In this document: positions 34,001 to 46,576 of the stretch, one piece after another
Position numbering within the stretch: position 1 is the first letter of the stretch
How the letters are laid out: every line of letters starts with the position of its first letter
Assembly (NCBI RefSeq): GCF_963678635.1
Contig: NC_087062.1
Coordinates: forward strand, 6,252,193-6,316,192
Reading direction: 5' to 3'
Length of the DNA: 64,000 bases
Source of the DNA: Symsagittifera roscoffensis
Lineage: Eukaryota; Xenacoelomorpha; Acoela; Convolutidae
Notes under the pieces: model-generated
Databases searched by the model: none
Told to the model about the DNA's origin: nothing
Seen by the model: only the letters and a program-made list of their open reading frames with translations
Position numbers and translations under genes: made by a program

Positions 34001-37000
34001 GACCTAATTTTGCTTCGTTTGAATTAAAAGTTAGATTTTGTGTGTTATCGGAAGGGTGGAGAGGGTTTAATATTTCAGAATTTGTTGTTTAATGCTAGTG
34101 ATTGTGTTTCTAAAATTCAATTATCATTTTTTTTAAAACTTCTGTTTCGCATTTGTTATTTCCGTCTCATTTTCTATTCGCCAGCGTGCAAAGCTACGGT
34201 TGCGTTGTATCGCAAGTGATACGAATCTCCGCAAGTGATACGAAGTTCCAATAATAAAAGACTCCTAAAGACCTTCGGTATGATAAGTTTTTGCTTCGAA
34301 AACTGTAAAATGTTTTAAAATATATCATAAGCTATATAATTTTTTGTTATCCTTGTGTTCATTGACTTTTCTATTGATATCAATTTCCATTTTCTGTTGG
34401 CTATGTTGAATGAAATTAAAAGTGACGATAAATCGCAAAGTTGTTTGGTTTTTAAATAGAAAAATTACAACTTATGTCATAAGGAAATCAGTTCTTTTAG
34501 GGTTTAAATGAGCTGAATAATTTTTCTCAAAAGAAAAACAGAAGCGGTTGCTGATATTTTGCTGAAAAGTAAAGAAAAATATGTGTTAAATACTATTTGT
34601 TCCGACCATTGAAGTTGGGGAGGAACTTTGTATTGGGTGTGTTTTGTTTTTTCCACGCAAAATTCACATACCACCAATTTTCTGTTGGCTACTTTAAATG
34701 AAAATAAAAGTGACGTTAAATGGCAATGTAATTTTTTGTCTAAATTGAAAATTGGTCGAGAAAAACTGGTTTGAAATGTTTGATTTTTTTTGTAATTTTC
34801 AGCTAGTAATGCAATCGACTAGCGTTCGGTATATAAAGATTGACAGAAATTGGTCAATTTAACTAAAAAACTTCATTTTCCGAAACAAAACTGGTTGTGG
34901 AAGCTTCATTTAGCGACTCCTTGTCAGTAAAAGTTTTCTATATAATTTCAAACAATACTACAAAATAATAAGTTTTTTTTTTGATTTTTTTCATGTTTGT
35001 TTGTTTTTGAATTTTTGGATATAAGTCGAGTCAGTTTTGCCAAATTCTTTAAGTTCATACGCGTTTGTATAGTTTTTTCATCTAAGCACACAAATAAACG
35101 ACCCTAAATTGAAAATAAAATAGGGTAAAAAAACAACAACCGGCTATCCTTGTTCCAATAGTTGATTGTCGTTCAATCATATCGACCATCTTTGACGTTG
35201 ATTTTGATCTGATATATTGGGTTATATACTTGTTCCGATAACAGAATGTGTGGGAAGAAACTTTCGTATTCGCATGTTTTCTTTCACCCAAATCCAGCTA
35301 TACAAATGTCAGATGGCGTATAAACCGGATTATGGTCATTTGAGCCTCTAATATCGAGAGCCTTCTTGAAATAATTACACAGCTGACAAAATATAAAATA
35401 AGGAGTTGAAAAAATATAAAATATTCACTTCATCAAAACTCATTTCACTTGTGTCAGAAATAAAAGAAACTTGCAAAGTTTTGACTCGGATGAAACCCAT
35501 TTACATATCCATGTATTTAACTAAACTTGAGGTAGTGCGGTCTGTATTGATACTCGTCAGTAAGTAGACAAATACTATATTAACCAATCAGAATGGAGAT
35601 GAGAAAACAAATTATTAATTTCTTTCGTTTGCTTTCGTGTCTCGATTTCGATAGGATAATATGGTATTTGTCTATTTACTGACGAGTATTAATACACAGT
35701 CGTCTACTACTGCTACGTAACCAAATTTTAGCCTTTGAAGTTTGCGACAGAAAGCCCGCAACTCTGCTAGATATTGAATATTTTAATGCTGTTACGATCA
35801 AGGGTACGAAGGTTACGAACGAGGGTACACAAATTACGAACGGTTGAAGAATCTTGTCGTATCGCTTCGTTTTTTTTTCGATTCGTTCGGGAAAGACATC
35901 CAAAATCAGCGGAATGCTATTTCTTCTTGTTTTGTTAAGATACCAGTTTCTTCCGCTCGATTGCTTCCGCTAAGCTTGGGTAAACGAATTCATTATGCTT
36001 GCGACTAGCATGAGCGAATTTCCATTGCTCAACAACAACATTCATTTTAATTACAAAAGTCGAACACGGCATTGTATAGCAAGCGGTATCAAATGGGAAC
36101 ACACTTTTTTTTCAGGTAAACAACTTGTCGAACAGAATCACTGAATCATCTTCTCAAATAAGTATTTTCGTCAACTAACAGACATATGGTGAACATGGCT
36201 GCGTTTGAAATAACTGGTATATTCAAATCAGTTTTTATGCTGTCTTGATTTAAATGTACCAGTTCCGATTTGATATAATTTCATTTATTTCTTTTCGTCT
36301 TTAAAAGTATCGGCTTATGATATATACGCTTAGTGGCTTCCTATAGCGTCATTTGATGTGCGAACAACTTTCAATTGTGTACATGACTTATTACACTTTC
36401 GATAAGCAAGGGTATTGCAATCGGGTACTAGACTTGTTGCACGTAAACATCTTTGTTCACAGAATGGTCATTTTAGTAGGAATGGTAAACTGGACCTGAA
36501 TAATAGGAAGAATCAACTTCTGACATGTTCAAATTCTTGAAGTTCAGATGAAACTACTATCATTTAAGTAGTAATTGGGTGAAGACTGTTTCAGGTTCTA
36601 AGTAATTTTTCAAAAAATTCTAAATTTTTTCCGGTGGGTGGTTTTCGTCCTAGTTTCTGTCGTTTCATTATCCGTTTTTTAAAAGCTTTTTTTTTCATCT
36701 GGTAAAATTTTTATAGACTTACTTTTTAAAGCATGGGTTTTTGTTCCAATTTAAACAGTTTTTTTTTCACTAAAACTGAAAGTTCTGTAATTTGAAAGTT
36801 AAGTCTGATTTTGCGTATTTTTTTTTCTTGTTTTTTTTTAGTGTTTAAACAGTTTCTTATTTTGTTTTAGTCAATTGGTATTGCTTAGTTTCGAGGGAAA
36901 ACTGTTTTCATGAAGGATTATGTGCTTCTTTATGGATGGGTCGTAAAATTTTTTAAAACTTCAGTTTTTTCATGACAACAGTTTTGTTTTCGGCTCAACA

Positions 37001-40000
37001 GGTCTCGAACAAAAATTTTTCGTCTTTGTTGCCGCTCGGTGAATGGTTTCTCATTTTTAAGGATGCTTATGAATTTTATCTGATACAATAATGAAATTTT
37101 TGTAGCTGTAGTTTTTCCAGCTTTTTCAAGTTATTTTTTCAAGTATTTTTTTTTTTCAATTTAATTTTTCAGATTTTTTTTCGACTTGCGTCTCTTTTCC
37201 ACAGACTATATTGCAGCGCAATCACAACTATCGGTTGTCTTCTGACTTAGGATTTCATCAAAATGAGTTTCAGCTTGAAACAAACATTTGAAAAATTTGG
37301 GTGTTGTTTTTTTTTGGCGTTTTGTCATTTTTTATACGAGTTAATGGCTTTGGGTATCGCAAGTGGTGCGAAGCTCAGCTCGCCTGTGTAAATTTTTTGA
37401 CTTCTGAAATTTTTTAGAAAACATTTTAGTTGACTGAATGGGTGTCGCTTAAGTATTGCTGGCTTTGTGACCGCTTCGTTACATTTTCGAGCGTAGTGTA
37501 TTAGTGTAACTACTTTTGATCCGAATTGCAGCAAAAGTTTTTTAATTTCGAGACTTATCTCTACTTTTTGTTATTTCACTTTATAGAGCTGCTTTTTGTT
37601 CGTTTTCTTGCTAGTGCTTGCAAAGTGCAGCTAAGCCTATCTGTATGTTGTATTCCGATCCTTATTTAACATTTAATTGTTTTTTTGGCATGCTTTTCCC
37701 AAATTGACCATTTCAAGACAATTCGACCCAAACATGAAATTTTTGATAGATATATTTTTTTGACATTTCTTCCATTTTTGTTCGGCTTTCGTCTCATTTT
37801 TGTCTGCTGGTTTGCTTTGCTGTTTGTGTTGTAATACAAGTGTTGCTGAGCTCCGTTCTGTCTTTGTTTCTAAAATATATTTCAATGTGATAAAACTGAA
37901 AAACATGTTTAGAATGATTTTTTGACAGTTCAAAACACTCGAATGATCAAAACTACGCATTTCGTGAGAAAAATTATGAAACGCTGAGTTGTCGAATAGA
38001 GAAAGCTTCGCAAATTTTGAAGCCTGGTGAATCTAATGGAAAAATTGAATCATTTTGACCACATCGGAAATTTATTCAGACTCAGATTCAATTTTCTTTT
38101 CCATTTGACTTTTGACTTAATTCAAATTCATTTACTTAAAGGAAGGCAAATTACGCTCTCAAAACTAGAATGGCCCCGTCTTTAGTTTCGAAAGTTGGTT
38201 ACAATTTGTTGGCTGCAATCGAAGAGTTTTTTTCTTTTATTACACGTGGTGCTCGAATTAAAAAGCTTTTGTAGTGCTTCGCTTCGGTTTTCGTTTCTAG
38301 ACGAGTGAATATTTTTGTTGGAGGTTTCTGTTCACATTGCTTAGGAGTACTACAACGTGATCAAAAACCCAATGGACATTGGCACAATAGGGAAGCGACT
38401 GGGACATGACTACTATTACAGTGCAAGGGAGTGCATATCTGATTTCAACCTCACTTTCAACAACTGCTACATCTTCAACAACCCAGAGGAGGTAAAGAAG
38501 TAGCTTTAAAGAAAGATGTAGATTCTCCCCTAAATTGAAAATCTTTATCCACGTAGGACAGGCAGTTTATTTGTAATTATAATGGCGAGCACAAGCGCGG
38601 CTTTTCGTGCAGAATTTTGAAAAAGTAGCATCTTGTATAAGAATGTTCAGTTCTGCGTTAAGTCGCGGTTGTGCTCAGTAAGATTAGACCTACAGGCAAA
38701 TATATGCTTTTTGCGTCTTGTTTCAATTAGAAATGCTTCATCTTAAACCTGAAAGCACAAAACATGGTGGACATTGAGCCACTGAACTTGGAATTAAGAA
38801 ATCGAAGTAAGAAGCACCTATCTACTATTTGATTATAACAACTCAAAATCGCTTTGCCTAAAAATATTTAACGCTTAAATTTTTTAGGATGTGTACAAAA
38901 TGTGTCAAGACGTGGAAAAGGTGTTCTTGACAAAACTGTCTTTAATGCCTCCTTGTGAAGAAGAATTGAATCCGAGTGCTTCTCTGGCGGGAAAAAAGAA
39001 ACAACAACTACCTTCTCCTCTACCGGTCAATAAAGCAGCCAACATAAACAGAGGCGCCACTATAGTTGCAGCAGCGGTTGCACCAGCAGCTGTGACGCCT
39101 TTAGTGGCCGAATTGACGAAGCCTCAGTCTCAGCAAACAACACCTAACCCTCCTTTGACTCCTTCTTCGCAAGTGCAATCATCACAACCGAACTCCCCCC
39201 CTAGTACCGTTTCATCGTCTACAGAAACGGGAAATGATTCTTCTTCGGATGCTGCAGTTACTGTCACTACAATTACTAGTAGTAGTAGTACCACTACAAC
39301 AAGTGCATTCCCAGCTCGACCCAGACCGAACCTCCCAGATGTGGTGGAGATGGCCAGCCCTCCGCCACAGTCTTCGGCTGTAAGTTTTCATTTCTATTTG
39401 ATTACACTCTAAGTTTTGAGCTGTAGATAGACAGGTCACGGTTTGAGGTGTCCCAGTGTCATCGACCTCCTCAAGGTGGGACCGGTTGCGGCGAAATGGA
39501 TGACATCTCCCTACTCCATGGTTGGTCCTGAATTGAGCAGGATCGGGGGCTAATAAAAAAAATGCTGTAGGCAGAAAATGGCTAATTTTACTAAATTGGT
39601 CTACAGTTTAGCCAAATGATTTTTTAGTCGTGCAGGCTTTTATAATACAAGTTGCAGTATTCGCTGGTTATTCTGTAGAATGTGATCCGTGGTTGGCTAA
39701 TTTCATGTATGTGGAAAATTGGCTTCATTGCGTAAAGTTAAGGCCATGTGCCCGCGGGGAATGACCAGCTTACGCAAGTAAGCTCACACTGGCAGGAAAA
39801 GGACAACCTTAAAAGATGTTCAGCTCTGGATATTTACTGTTGTATCACGTGCATTTTCTTATTTTTCTAGGCTGATTAAGGTTGCCTCACCCTCAAGCAA
39901 CGAGCACGGATCATGGTTGGCCTCGAACATCCGACCTTTTGATGGAGAGGCGGAGACGTAACCAATTCCCCAACGCTCCTCTTTATCATAACAAATCTAA

Positions 40001-43000
40001 AGTTGTGTTAAAACCACAATGAAAAAATATATTGTTCAAGTATCATTCTACAAAAATTGGTTAATTTTGGATGTAAAATTATAATGATTTAGGGTGTGAA
40101 GCGGAAGGCGGACACCACCACGCCAATCACTCCCCTCCCACCTCTGTCTCCGAATGAACTGCACGAGAAAAACAATGCAGTTCAGAAGGAGATAGCGGCC
40201 AAGAAACAACTGAAGAAGGCTCAGTTGATGTCCTCGATGACCTCGGCAGCAGTTGCAGAGAAGCAGCAGAGAGACGAGAACATGGGGGTGATAGGTAGTG
40301 TGGGGAAGCGACACTGTTTGACCCCGGAGTTGAAGTACTGTCTGGGAATCATCAGGGAGTTGTTCAACAAGAGACATCAGGTAATAAATAGATATTGAAC
40401 GAAGTGAAGACAATTGTCCACCTCAAATAGGGATTTTCTAAGTATTAATCAACGAAATGCATTTTAACTTATTTAGGTCGTTTTTCGTTTTTTTTTTCAG
40501 AAATGTCTGAAATTTGGTTACGATCAGCTTTCTGTTTTGGTGGTTTGATTTTTTTTGATGTCTTTAAAAGTTCATTTCAAATTAATTTGCGTAATGAGCG
40601 GCAAATTACATTCGCCAAAATAGCGTGGAAAACGGAATTTGAGTTGTTTCAAAATCGACTTAGAACCGAACCCGAATTTTTTCCCGGCGAAATAAAATAA
40701 GAACTTTTTGATTCAGCTTTTTTTTTCAATTGTTTCGGTCACATGATGTATTAGTGGCCTTGATTTCAGGCACTATCACAAGGAATAAACTTTTAAATCA
40801 TTCAGCATAAATATTAAAGTTTTGCTGGAACCTAAAAAGCTGAGTTCCGAGAAAAATATGGATGAGATTTTTTTAAACAGCACTATGCGTGGCCCTTCTA
40901 CAAACCAGTAGACGTGGAAGGACTTGGACTCACAGACTACTACGACAAGATCAAGACTCCGATGGATCTAGGGACGGTGAAGAAGCGCCTTGAAGACATG
41001 CCTCCCTATTACAAAACAGCAGCTCAGTTCGCTGGAGATGTGAGGCTCATATTCACAAACTGCTACAAGTACAACCCACCAGATTACGATGTGGTCAAAA
41101 TGGCACGTCAATTGCATGTGAGACGAAACTGGTTGAGTTTTCTCTAAATATTGTGCTCTTTCCCATTATACAGTTTAAGGCAATTGTTAAACGAATGATT
41201 ACAATGGACTTCACAGACTAAGAGTCGATGAACGTAGTTCAGCCTTTTACATAGGTCGCTATGATTTTTTTTTTTTCGTTTTTTTTCAAAGAGAAGTCTA
41301 AAAAAATTTTCAGGCTCAAGTTTTACGTTTTCGTGGTTTGACCTTTGATTTCTTTTTTAAGTTCAGTTCATTTCCTTTGTTAAAAGGAAGGCAATCTCCA
41401 CTATTAAACAGCAAAAGTGTATAGGTCACAAAAACGTGATTGAGTTCTATTTTCGAAAGTGAATTACAATTTTCAGACGTCCTAGTGAAATAAAAATATT
41501 ACTTTTTGATTCAGGTTTCTCATATTAGGTTTATGTTATCAAGAAAGTGCCGGTCATAAATTGTTCTAGAAGTATATTTTTTTTGTTTACTTGCGTTCAT
41601 TGACTCTTTTCCAATTGTTTGTGGGCAATCTTTATCCAGCAAATTATAATCCCCCATAATACAAAAACCACACTGTGGTAATTTAGTTTTCGGTTATTGG
41701 GGTTCAAGGATAGTTATAATGGACAAAATCCAATTAATAAAGTTGATGGGCATTTAATCTGATGCTACTCTTACTGTTTTAGTATCAAAATTATGAGTTG
41801 ATAAAATATTGCCGCGTAAAAATTAAACACCTGAATCTTCAAAAAAATTTGCCTCGATCTTGAATTGATTTGATAAATTGGGAATTTAGTTAGACGTCTG
41901 TCAGAATTTAGACAACACGTGTACTGCAATGCAAATATTTAAAAAAATTCCACCAAAATGTTGTTTTTGGACACTTTTTGAACGGTTTTTTCAACAAATA
42001 TTTTGCTGACTATCCCGAAAATTCTTCCTAGAAACAACACCTAAATCTGTTCTTAGCATCCATGCTTTAGTTTGTTTGCTAAAAAAGTTCGAAAGGAAAA
42101 GCTCAACTTTGTAGTAGTTAAATGAATAAAAGAAGGATAATTGTTGAGCTTTGTTGGATATTAAGCTGCAAGGACTTAATTTAAACTTTTTCTAGGACAT
42201 CTTCGATGCGAGGTTCGAGATGATGCCGAATTTCGGCGCCAACTCGGACACCCAGTCTCCTGAATTCCCGCAGATGAGTGTGAACACATCTTCTGTCAAC
42301 AGTGCAGTCAAACGCAGTTCCTCCAAGCAGCAACAGTCCTCAATTCCGGACTCCACGAGTAGTGTGGTGTCCTCAATGCAGAAGCCAGAGCTGATTCCAG
42401 AGGCCCTCTTGGATCCGAGTGTCCTCAATGCACAAATTGCGAGTGCAGCCAGTGCTCCTGGAGACAGTTTCGACAAGAACGAAAAAGTGCTACACCTACA
42501 ACAACAGGTTGTTCAGGCATTTTTTACATCAAATCATTTGCAACTTCAGTCTTTACAACAAATCAAGAAATTGGTTTTATATAGGTTTAAAGATATTTTA
42601 TGGCTTGCGCTCCCACTTGAGATTATTTTTTTTTGTGAAAAGATATCTTTAAAAAGTGAAGGTTGATCGGAAAAACGTGTTGTATGAAAAATACCATCTA
42701 GAATAAGTAGCCTTTGGGGGAAAAGAGTAAACAAAATTGATGAGGTATCTTGGTGTTTCTACTTTTGCCTCTTACACATGATACTGCTCCTCTGATTTTA
42801 GCCTATGTCAACCATTGTGTTTGTGATGTTAATTGGGTTTATTTGTTGAAAAATAGAATTAGAGTTAGGTTTTTAGAGTTTTAAACAAGTGCGTTTAGCT
42901 GAAGAATGTGATGCAACAATTGAGTCAACTGCAACAAGGCACTGTGGAAGACCAAGTGAGCAGTTCGTCTCCTCCTTCGAAACCGACTGCGGCGAAGAGA

Positions 43001-46000
43001 CGCCGCACGACAGGGAAGAATAACGCGAAGGGAGGAACAACAGCAGCGGCAGCGGCAGCAGCATCAGCAGCAGGAACTAAGAACCCGAACGAAACGAGGG
43101 GTCGCAAGAAACGACAGCCCAACAGTTTCCAGTCCGTTTTATCTATTTTCTTTCTAAATGTCAAACGAAAAATCTTATTTAAATTCGAAGTTAATCGCAC
43201 AGGAAGAGACATTTCTGAGTTCATATCTTAGTTCAGAAAATTTGATACCTCCCTTAAATTAGCAATAGCCTATATATTTGTTTCTGGTATCGTAACTCGT
43301 CGGAGTTTTGTTTAAGGTGAAAAAATGTTCTGTAGCTGTTTCGATTTCTTAGTTACATTACAGGCCAACTAATTCGTCGCCAGCCACAGTTGACACGAGT
43401 GTGAACACTCCCTACGACAGCGACGACGACAACCTCGACATTGCGATGACATACGACGAGAAGCGCAAACTCAGTCTAGACATAAACAAACTGCCGGGCG
43501 AGAAATTGGGTCGAGTAGTGCACATAATCCAGACGAGGGAACCCTCTTTGAGAGACTCGAATCCGGACGAGATCGAGATCGACTTCGAGACGCTGAAGCC
43601 CTCGACGTTGCGGGAACTGGAGAAATATGTGAACACTTGTCTGAAGCAGACAGGGGCAGGGGGTACTAGACCCTCTTCAGGGTCAGCGGCAAAGAAACAA
43701 ACAAAGAAGGCTGCAGGGTCACCCGACAAGAAACAGCACAACGCACAAGCCCGCAAGAAAGGTGAAGATTCTGAATTGCCAGAATTTTCTAAAGAATTTA
43801 TTTCCATTTTTTACTTAATTTTATTCGTTATTCAGGTGGTGGGGTTTTATCGTTTTTTTTTTCAGGAATACAAATTTTTCTTTTCGCGATTCATTTTTTG
43901 ATTTCTTTTCAAGTTCATTTCAAATTTATTTGCTAAAAAGTAGGCGAATTACGATCTCCAATTACGAAAATTTTTAGTTTCGAAAGTAATTTTGAATTTT
44001 TAGATTTCCCAGCGGAGTAAAAGTTTGCTAACAATACATTTTCTTCTAATTGAATTAATTTTATCAAAGTAATGTCAATCAGGGAATATTCTTTATACTC
44101 GCGAACCCCTGTTTCATATTATACAAACGCTTGAGTTCCCTTATTCTCCTAGGTAACTCGCAATAGTCAGTGCTCTGCCAAATTGCTCAATTTCAGCTGC
44201 TATTTACTCGTCTTAATCTGTGGCAATTAACAGCATGTGTTTTAGCCTCTTTATTGACAGCTGTTGTTGTTTGGAAAACAGGTAGTGGTTTGATGCCAAT
44301 GTGAAGACATGAGACTGTATTTTTCGGGGTCGAGATTGAAATTCAGTTGGTGGCTATTTTTTGTTCAAAGCTCATTCGTGTAATCATAGATTTTGAAGCT
44401 CCTTTTTGCCATGTGAAGCTTCACTGGTGTGAAGTGGAGAAAGCTTTGGGGTGATATATTCAAGTGTTGATGTACAATGTTCAGACACTTCTTTAGATAA
44501 TGCAGTTTTTTGATTTTTGAGGAAAAGTCTCAAAATTTGATCATAGCTATTTTGGATAAGTGTATTGTATTTCATGCATTAAGTCGAGTTTAATTTTTCA
44601 CATTTTTAGTTTGATTCAAAATCAATTGTTGAAACTTGTTGAAACAAAGGCAAATAACGCTCTCCGCTTACGACAAGGAAATGCCGCAAAAAACGTCATC
44701 GATTTCTAGTTTCGAAAGTGTAATGTAAATGTAAAGAGTATTGAACGCAGTGAAGAGTCTTATTGGGTTTTGCTGATTTTTTTTTCAGGAAAAAGTCTCA
44801 AAGTGCATTATAGTCTCTAATAACTACAGATGTGCATTCATAAATATTGATGCATTTATGAATGCACTTAGGTATATATGCACTTTTTGAGTTCAATTGA
44901 AATTCATCTGTTAAAAGTGACGTAAATAGCACTCTCCAAATACGAACGTGGAAATGGCGCAAAAAACGAACGATTTCTAGTTTCGAAAGTCGAATTTAAT
45001 TTATAGATTTCCAGCGGGATAAAAACTTCACCTGTTGATCCAGTTTTCTCAAGTTCTGTTAATGTTACTAAAAAAACCTATAACAAATCGTTTTAGAAAT
45101 TCAAAGATCTTAAAAGGCATCTTTTTTTTGAAGTTCGCAAGTTAAGATTTTTTCAACAAAGTAAGTATTTTTTTACTTGCGTTCATTACTCTTTTCCAAT
45201 CTTCGATTGGCTATGTTTAGATTTCCCAACTGAATATAATTTTTTTCTTTAAACCCAATTTTGTCAAATTGGTTCAATTTTAGCGAAAAAGCTTCAATCA
45301 TAAACAATTTTTGCAGTTCAAAGAGTTTTAACGTGATGTGTTTTTTTCTTCGAAGTTGAAAAAGAAACTATTCAAAATAACTATTTTCAATAACTTTTTT
45401 CCGTTTCCTGAGTTCATTGACACTTTTCCATCGGTAGGGCGACAATTCGTAGCAAGCGACAATTCGTATCAGGCGACAATTCGTAACAAGCGACAATTCG
45501 TAACAGGCGACAATTCTTAACAGGCGACAATTCTTAACAGGCGACAATTCGTAACAAGCGACAATTCGTAACAAGGCATTGGCAAGTAGAATACGCTTGC
45601 TCCTCTGCGCTTACATCTGGCAAGAGAGGAGTACTGTGCGTGAATCAGTATTTCCCACTTAATTAAGAGTAATGAGCGTAGTGAAGACTCTTACATGATT
45701 TTTCTACAGTTACCAGATGTCGCCTGTTACGAATTGTCGCCTCACGTTTTCCATCTGTTGCTGACTATGTTTGTAGTTTAGAGTGAGAAAGAAAGCAGTC
45801 TTTTGAGGTCATTGACACTTTTTCAATTGACAACTTCTTTTTTGAAAAGAACTGTATTTACATTGCAAAATGTCTATTTTATATGGGGCTGGAAATTGAA
45901 TATGCAAGTAGTTGCGCCTCGTAAGAAATTCTGACTGCATTGAATTTTTAATGCAATGTAACTCCTGAACATCGTTGGCTTAGAGGAACACTGACCACTG

Positions 46001-46576
46001 CATTTCCGTGCTCTTCGACTTTTTAGGCATTTTTGGCATGAAGTTAAGTGTTTTCATCGAGCGCTTACCTCACAATTAGTATATGTAGATGTCAAAGGCG
46101 CCCTTAGAAAATTTTACGGCCGGTGAGCTAAAAAAAATGCACAATTGTACCAAAGGTTGACCCTTGGGACAGTGACCCCCCCTTTATTCCCCTTTTTTAA
46201 TCCGCTACTGGCTGCATGGGTTTATTCTACATGGATTCTGGATTTATTGCTGCATCGACTTAATGGAATTGATTTCTCGCGCCTAATTCATTTTTTTGTC
46301 GTCTCCTTTTCCCAGTTTTTCGATATAAAACTTATTGTAGTCTGATTTTTCTGTGTACTCAATTTCTTAGCCCAGGTGTAATTTTTTCAAAATTGAGGCT
46401 CCGGCAACATCGATCCTGCTTGTATCTGATTTTTACGTGTTGTATTTTCAGCAGGTGAGATCTCCAATCTGAGTGACTCAAGCGGCGAGGGAAGTTCGGG
46501 CGATGAAGGGGAGAGGGACTCCTCGAGCGACGATGAAGACGAAGACGAAACTGCCTCGTCCGACTTCGGGCCATGA
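31029..46576 (+). CDS. BRD2/3/4: BET bromodomain protein (BRD2/3/4 orthologue), nine coding exons, ~973 aa
   Basis: BET proteins bind acetylated histones through two bromodomains and recruit transcription factors. Coding exons: 31029-31718, 38345-38491, 38888-39379, 40093-40380, 40881-41117, 42196-42507, 42899-43131, 43364-43761 and 46452-46576; all sites are AG/GT and phases agree. Residues 1-190: acidic, low complexity. BD1 ~196-302 ([22 protein letters not shown], acetyl-lysine Asn in NNCYIFNNP). Linker 303-515, Ser/Thr/Pro-rich with [13 protein letters not shown]2 ~519-625 ([22 protein letters not shown]). Then Gln-rich helix, basic stretch ([11 protein letters not shown]), NET ~828-895 ([20 protein letters not shown]), and acidic Ser tail ending at TGA. 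No long proline-rich C-terminus or P-TEFb motif, so it resembles short BET forms. ATG 31,029 is preceded by acceptor TTTCAG (31,022); the 5' UTR exon lies further left. Confidence 0.96.
32045..32440 (+). repeat. BET-intron repeat family, copy in intron 1
   Basis: Carries the family hallmarks: a Ttt-rich start, TTTGATTTCTCGC..., a TTTCATTTCAAAT.ATTT block, GGCATACGCGAAAAAACGCAAA, a GCGGAC/TTTCTGACGG block and AATAAGAAATTACCTATTGATTCAGTTTT. Related copies are in introns 4, 5 and 8. Confidence 0.5.
32850..33190 (+). repeat. Three tRNA-like remnants in a row (tRNA-derived repeat)
   Basis: Each contains GCTTGAG(A/G)CG(A/G)CA(A/G)AG; the first two have a good B box (GTTCGAATCC at 32,898, GTTCGATTCC at 33,071) followed by a GGGA-type acceptor end. 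The third (near 33,135-33,182) lacks the B-box start. Tails share TTTTTCG.ACTAT.GTCCGTCTG. They are too degraded in the 5' half to be functional tRNA genes. Confidence 0.5.
35541..35698. mobile_element. Short terminal-inverted-repeat element (~158 bp)
   Basis: Left arm 35,541-35,581 contains GATACTCGTCAGTAAGTAGA and CAAATACTATATT; the right arm 35,658-35,698 is its reverse complement with few changes (AATATGGTATTTG, TCTATTTACTGACGAGTATT). The ~75 bp centre is not coding. It has MITE size and form, with no clear flanking duplication. Confidence 0.65.
39440..39985 (-). repeat. SINE-like sequence in BET intron 3
   Basis: On the minus strand 39,980-39,905 reads like a tRNA-derived SINE head: A-box-like TGGGGAATTGG and B box GGATGTTCGAGGCC about 50 nt apart. 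Downstream towards 39,440 lies GC-richer sequence unlike the surrounding intron, including a block with CATCCATTTCGCCGCAACCG, which may be the SINE body or a second element. Confidence 0.5.
40470..40760 (+). repeat. BET-intron repeat family, copy in intron 4
   Basis: Begins with a pyrimidine tract ending in TTTTTTTTTCAG, then GAAATGTCTGAAATTTGG, TTTGATTTTTTTTGATGTC, AAGTTCATTTCAAATTAATT, GGCAAATTACATTCGCCAAAA, GCGTGGAAAA, CCGGCGAAATAAAA and TTTTTGATTCAG. The order agrees with the copies in introns 5 and 8. Confidence 0.55.
41265..41610 (+). repeat. BET-intron repeat family, copy in intron 5
   Basis: Shares the pyrimidine tract, GAAGTCTAAAAAAATTTTCAG, CGTTTTCGTGGTTTGACC, AAGTTCAGTTCATTT, GGAAGGCAATCTCC, ATTTTCGAAAGTGAATTACA and GAAATAAAAATATTACTTTT with the other copies. 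Confidence 0.5.
43845..45200 (+). repeat. BET-intron repeat family, at least three copies in intron 8
   Basis: Copies lie at about 43,845-44,080, 44,500-44,730 and 44,770-45,200. Each shows TTTTTTTTCAG or a related tract, an AAGTTCATTT..AATTCATTTG block, a GGCAAAT.ACGCTCTCC.ATTACGA block, TTTCTAGTTTCGAAAGT, and AGATTTCC(C)AGCGG.ATAAAA. Tandem or repeated insertion in one intron is evident. Confidence 0.6.
44832..44867. repeat. Short perfect hairpin in BET intron 8
   Basis: GTGCATTCATAAAT pairs exactly with ATTTATGAATGCAC across an 8-nt loop. Confidence 0.7.
45438..45574 (+). repeat. 17-bp minisatellite in BET intron 8, eight units
   Basis: Unit GCGACAATTCGTAACAG or the AAG variant, repeated eight times. 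One and a half inverted units lie at 45,718-45,742 (TGTCGCCTGTTACGAATTGT), so the transcript could fold back on the array. Confidence 0.85.

Larger units (their letters stand above)
31719..38344 (+). other. BET intron 1 (6.6 kb), splits bromodomain 1
   Basis: Donor CCG|GTAAGG and acceptor TTGCTTAG|GAG are in phase 0. No gene is seen inside. It contains T-rich stretches, tRNA-like remnants (32,850-33,190), a small inverted-repeat element (35,541-35,698), a ~35-bp block starting CGATAAGCAAGGG that occurs at both 32,386 and 36,396, and motif copies TATCGCAAGTGRTACGAA near 34,205, 34,225 and 37,355. Confidence 0.75.

Noticed and set aside
38891-39439. Antisense frames over BET exons 3, 4, 6, 7 and 8
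   Set aside because: All are reverse readings of confirmed BET exons with skewed Ser/Cys-rich composition.
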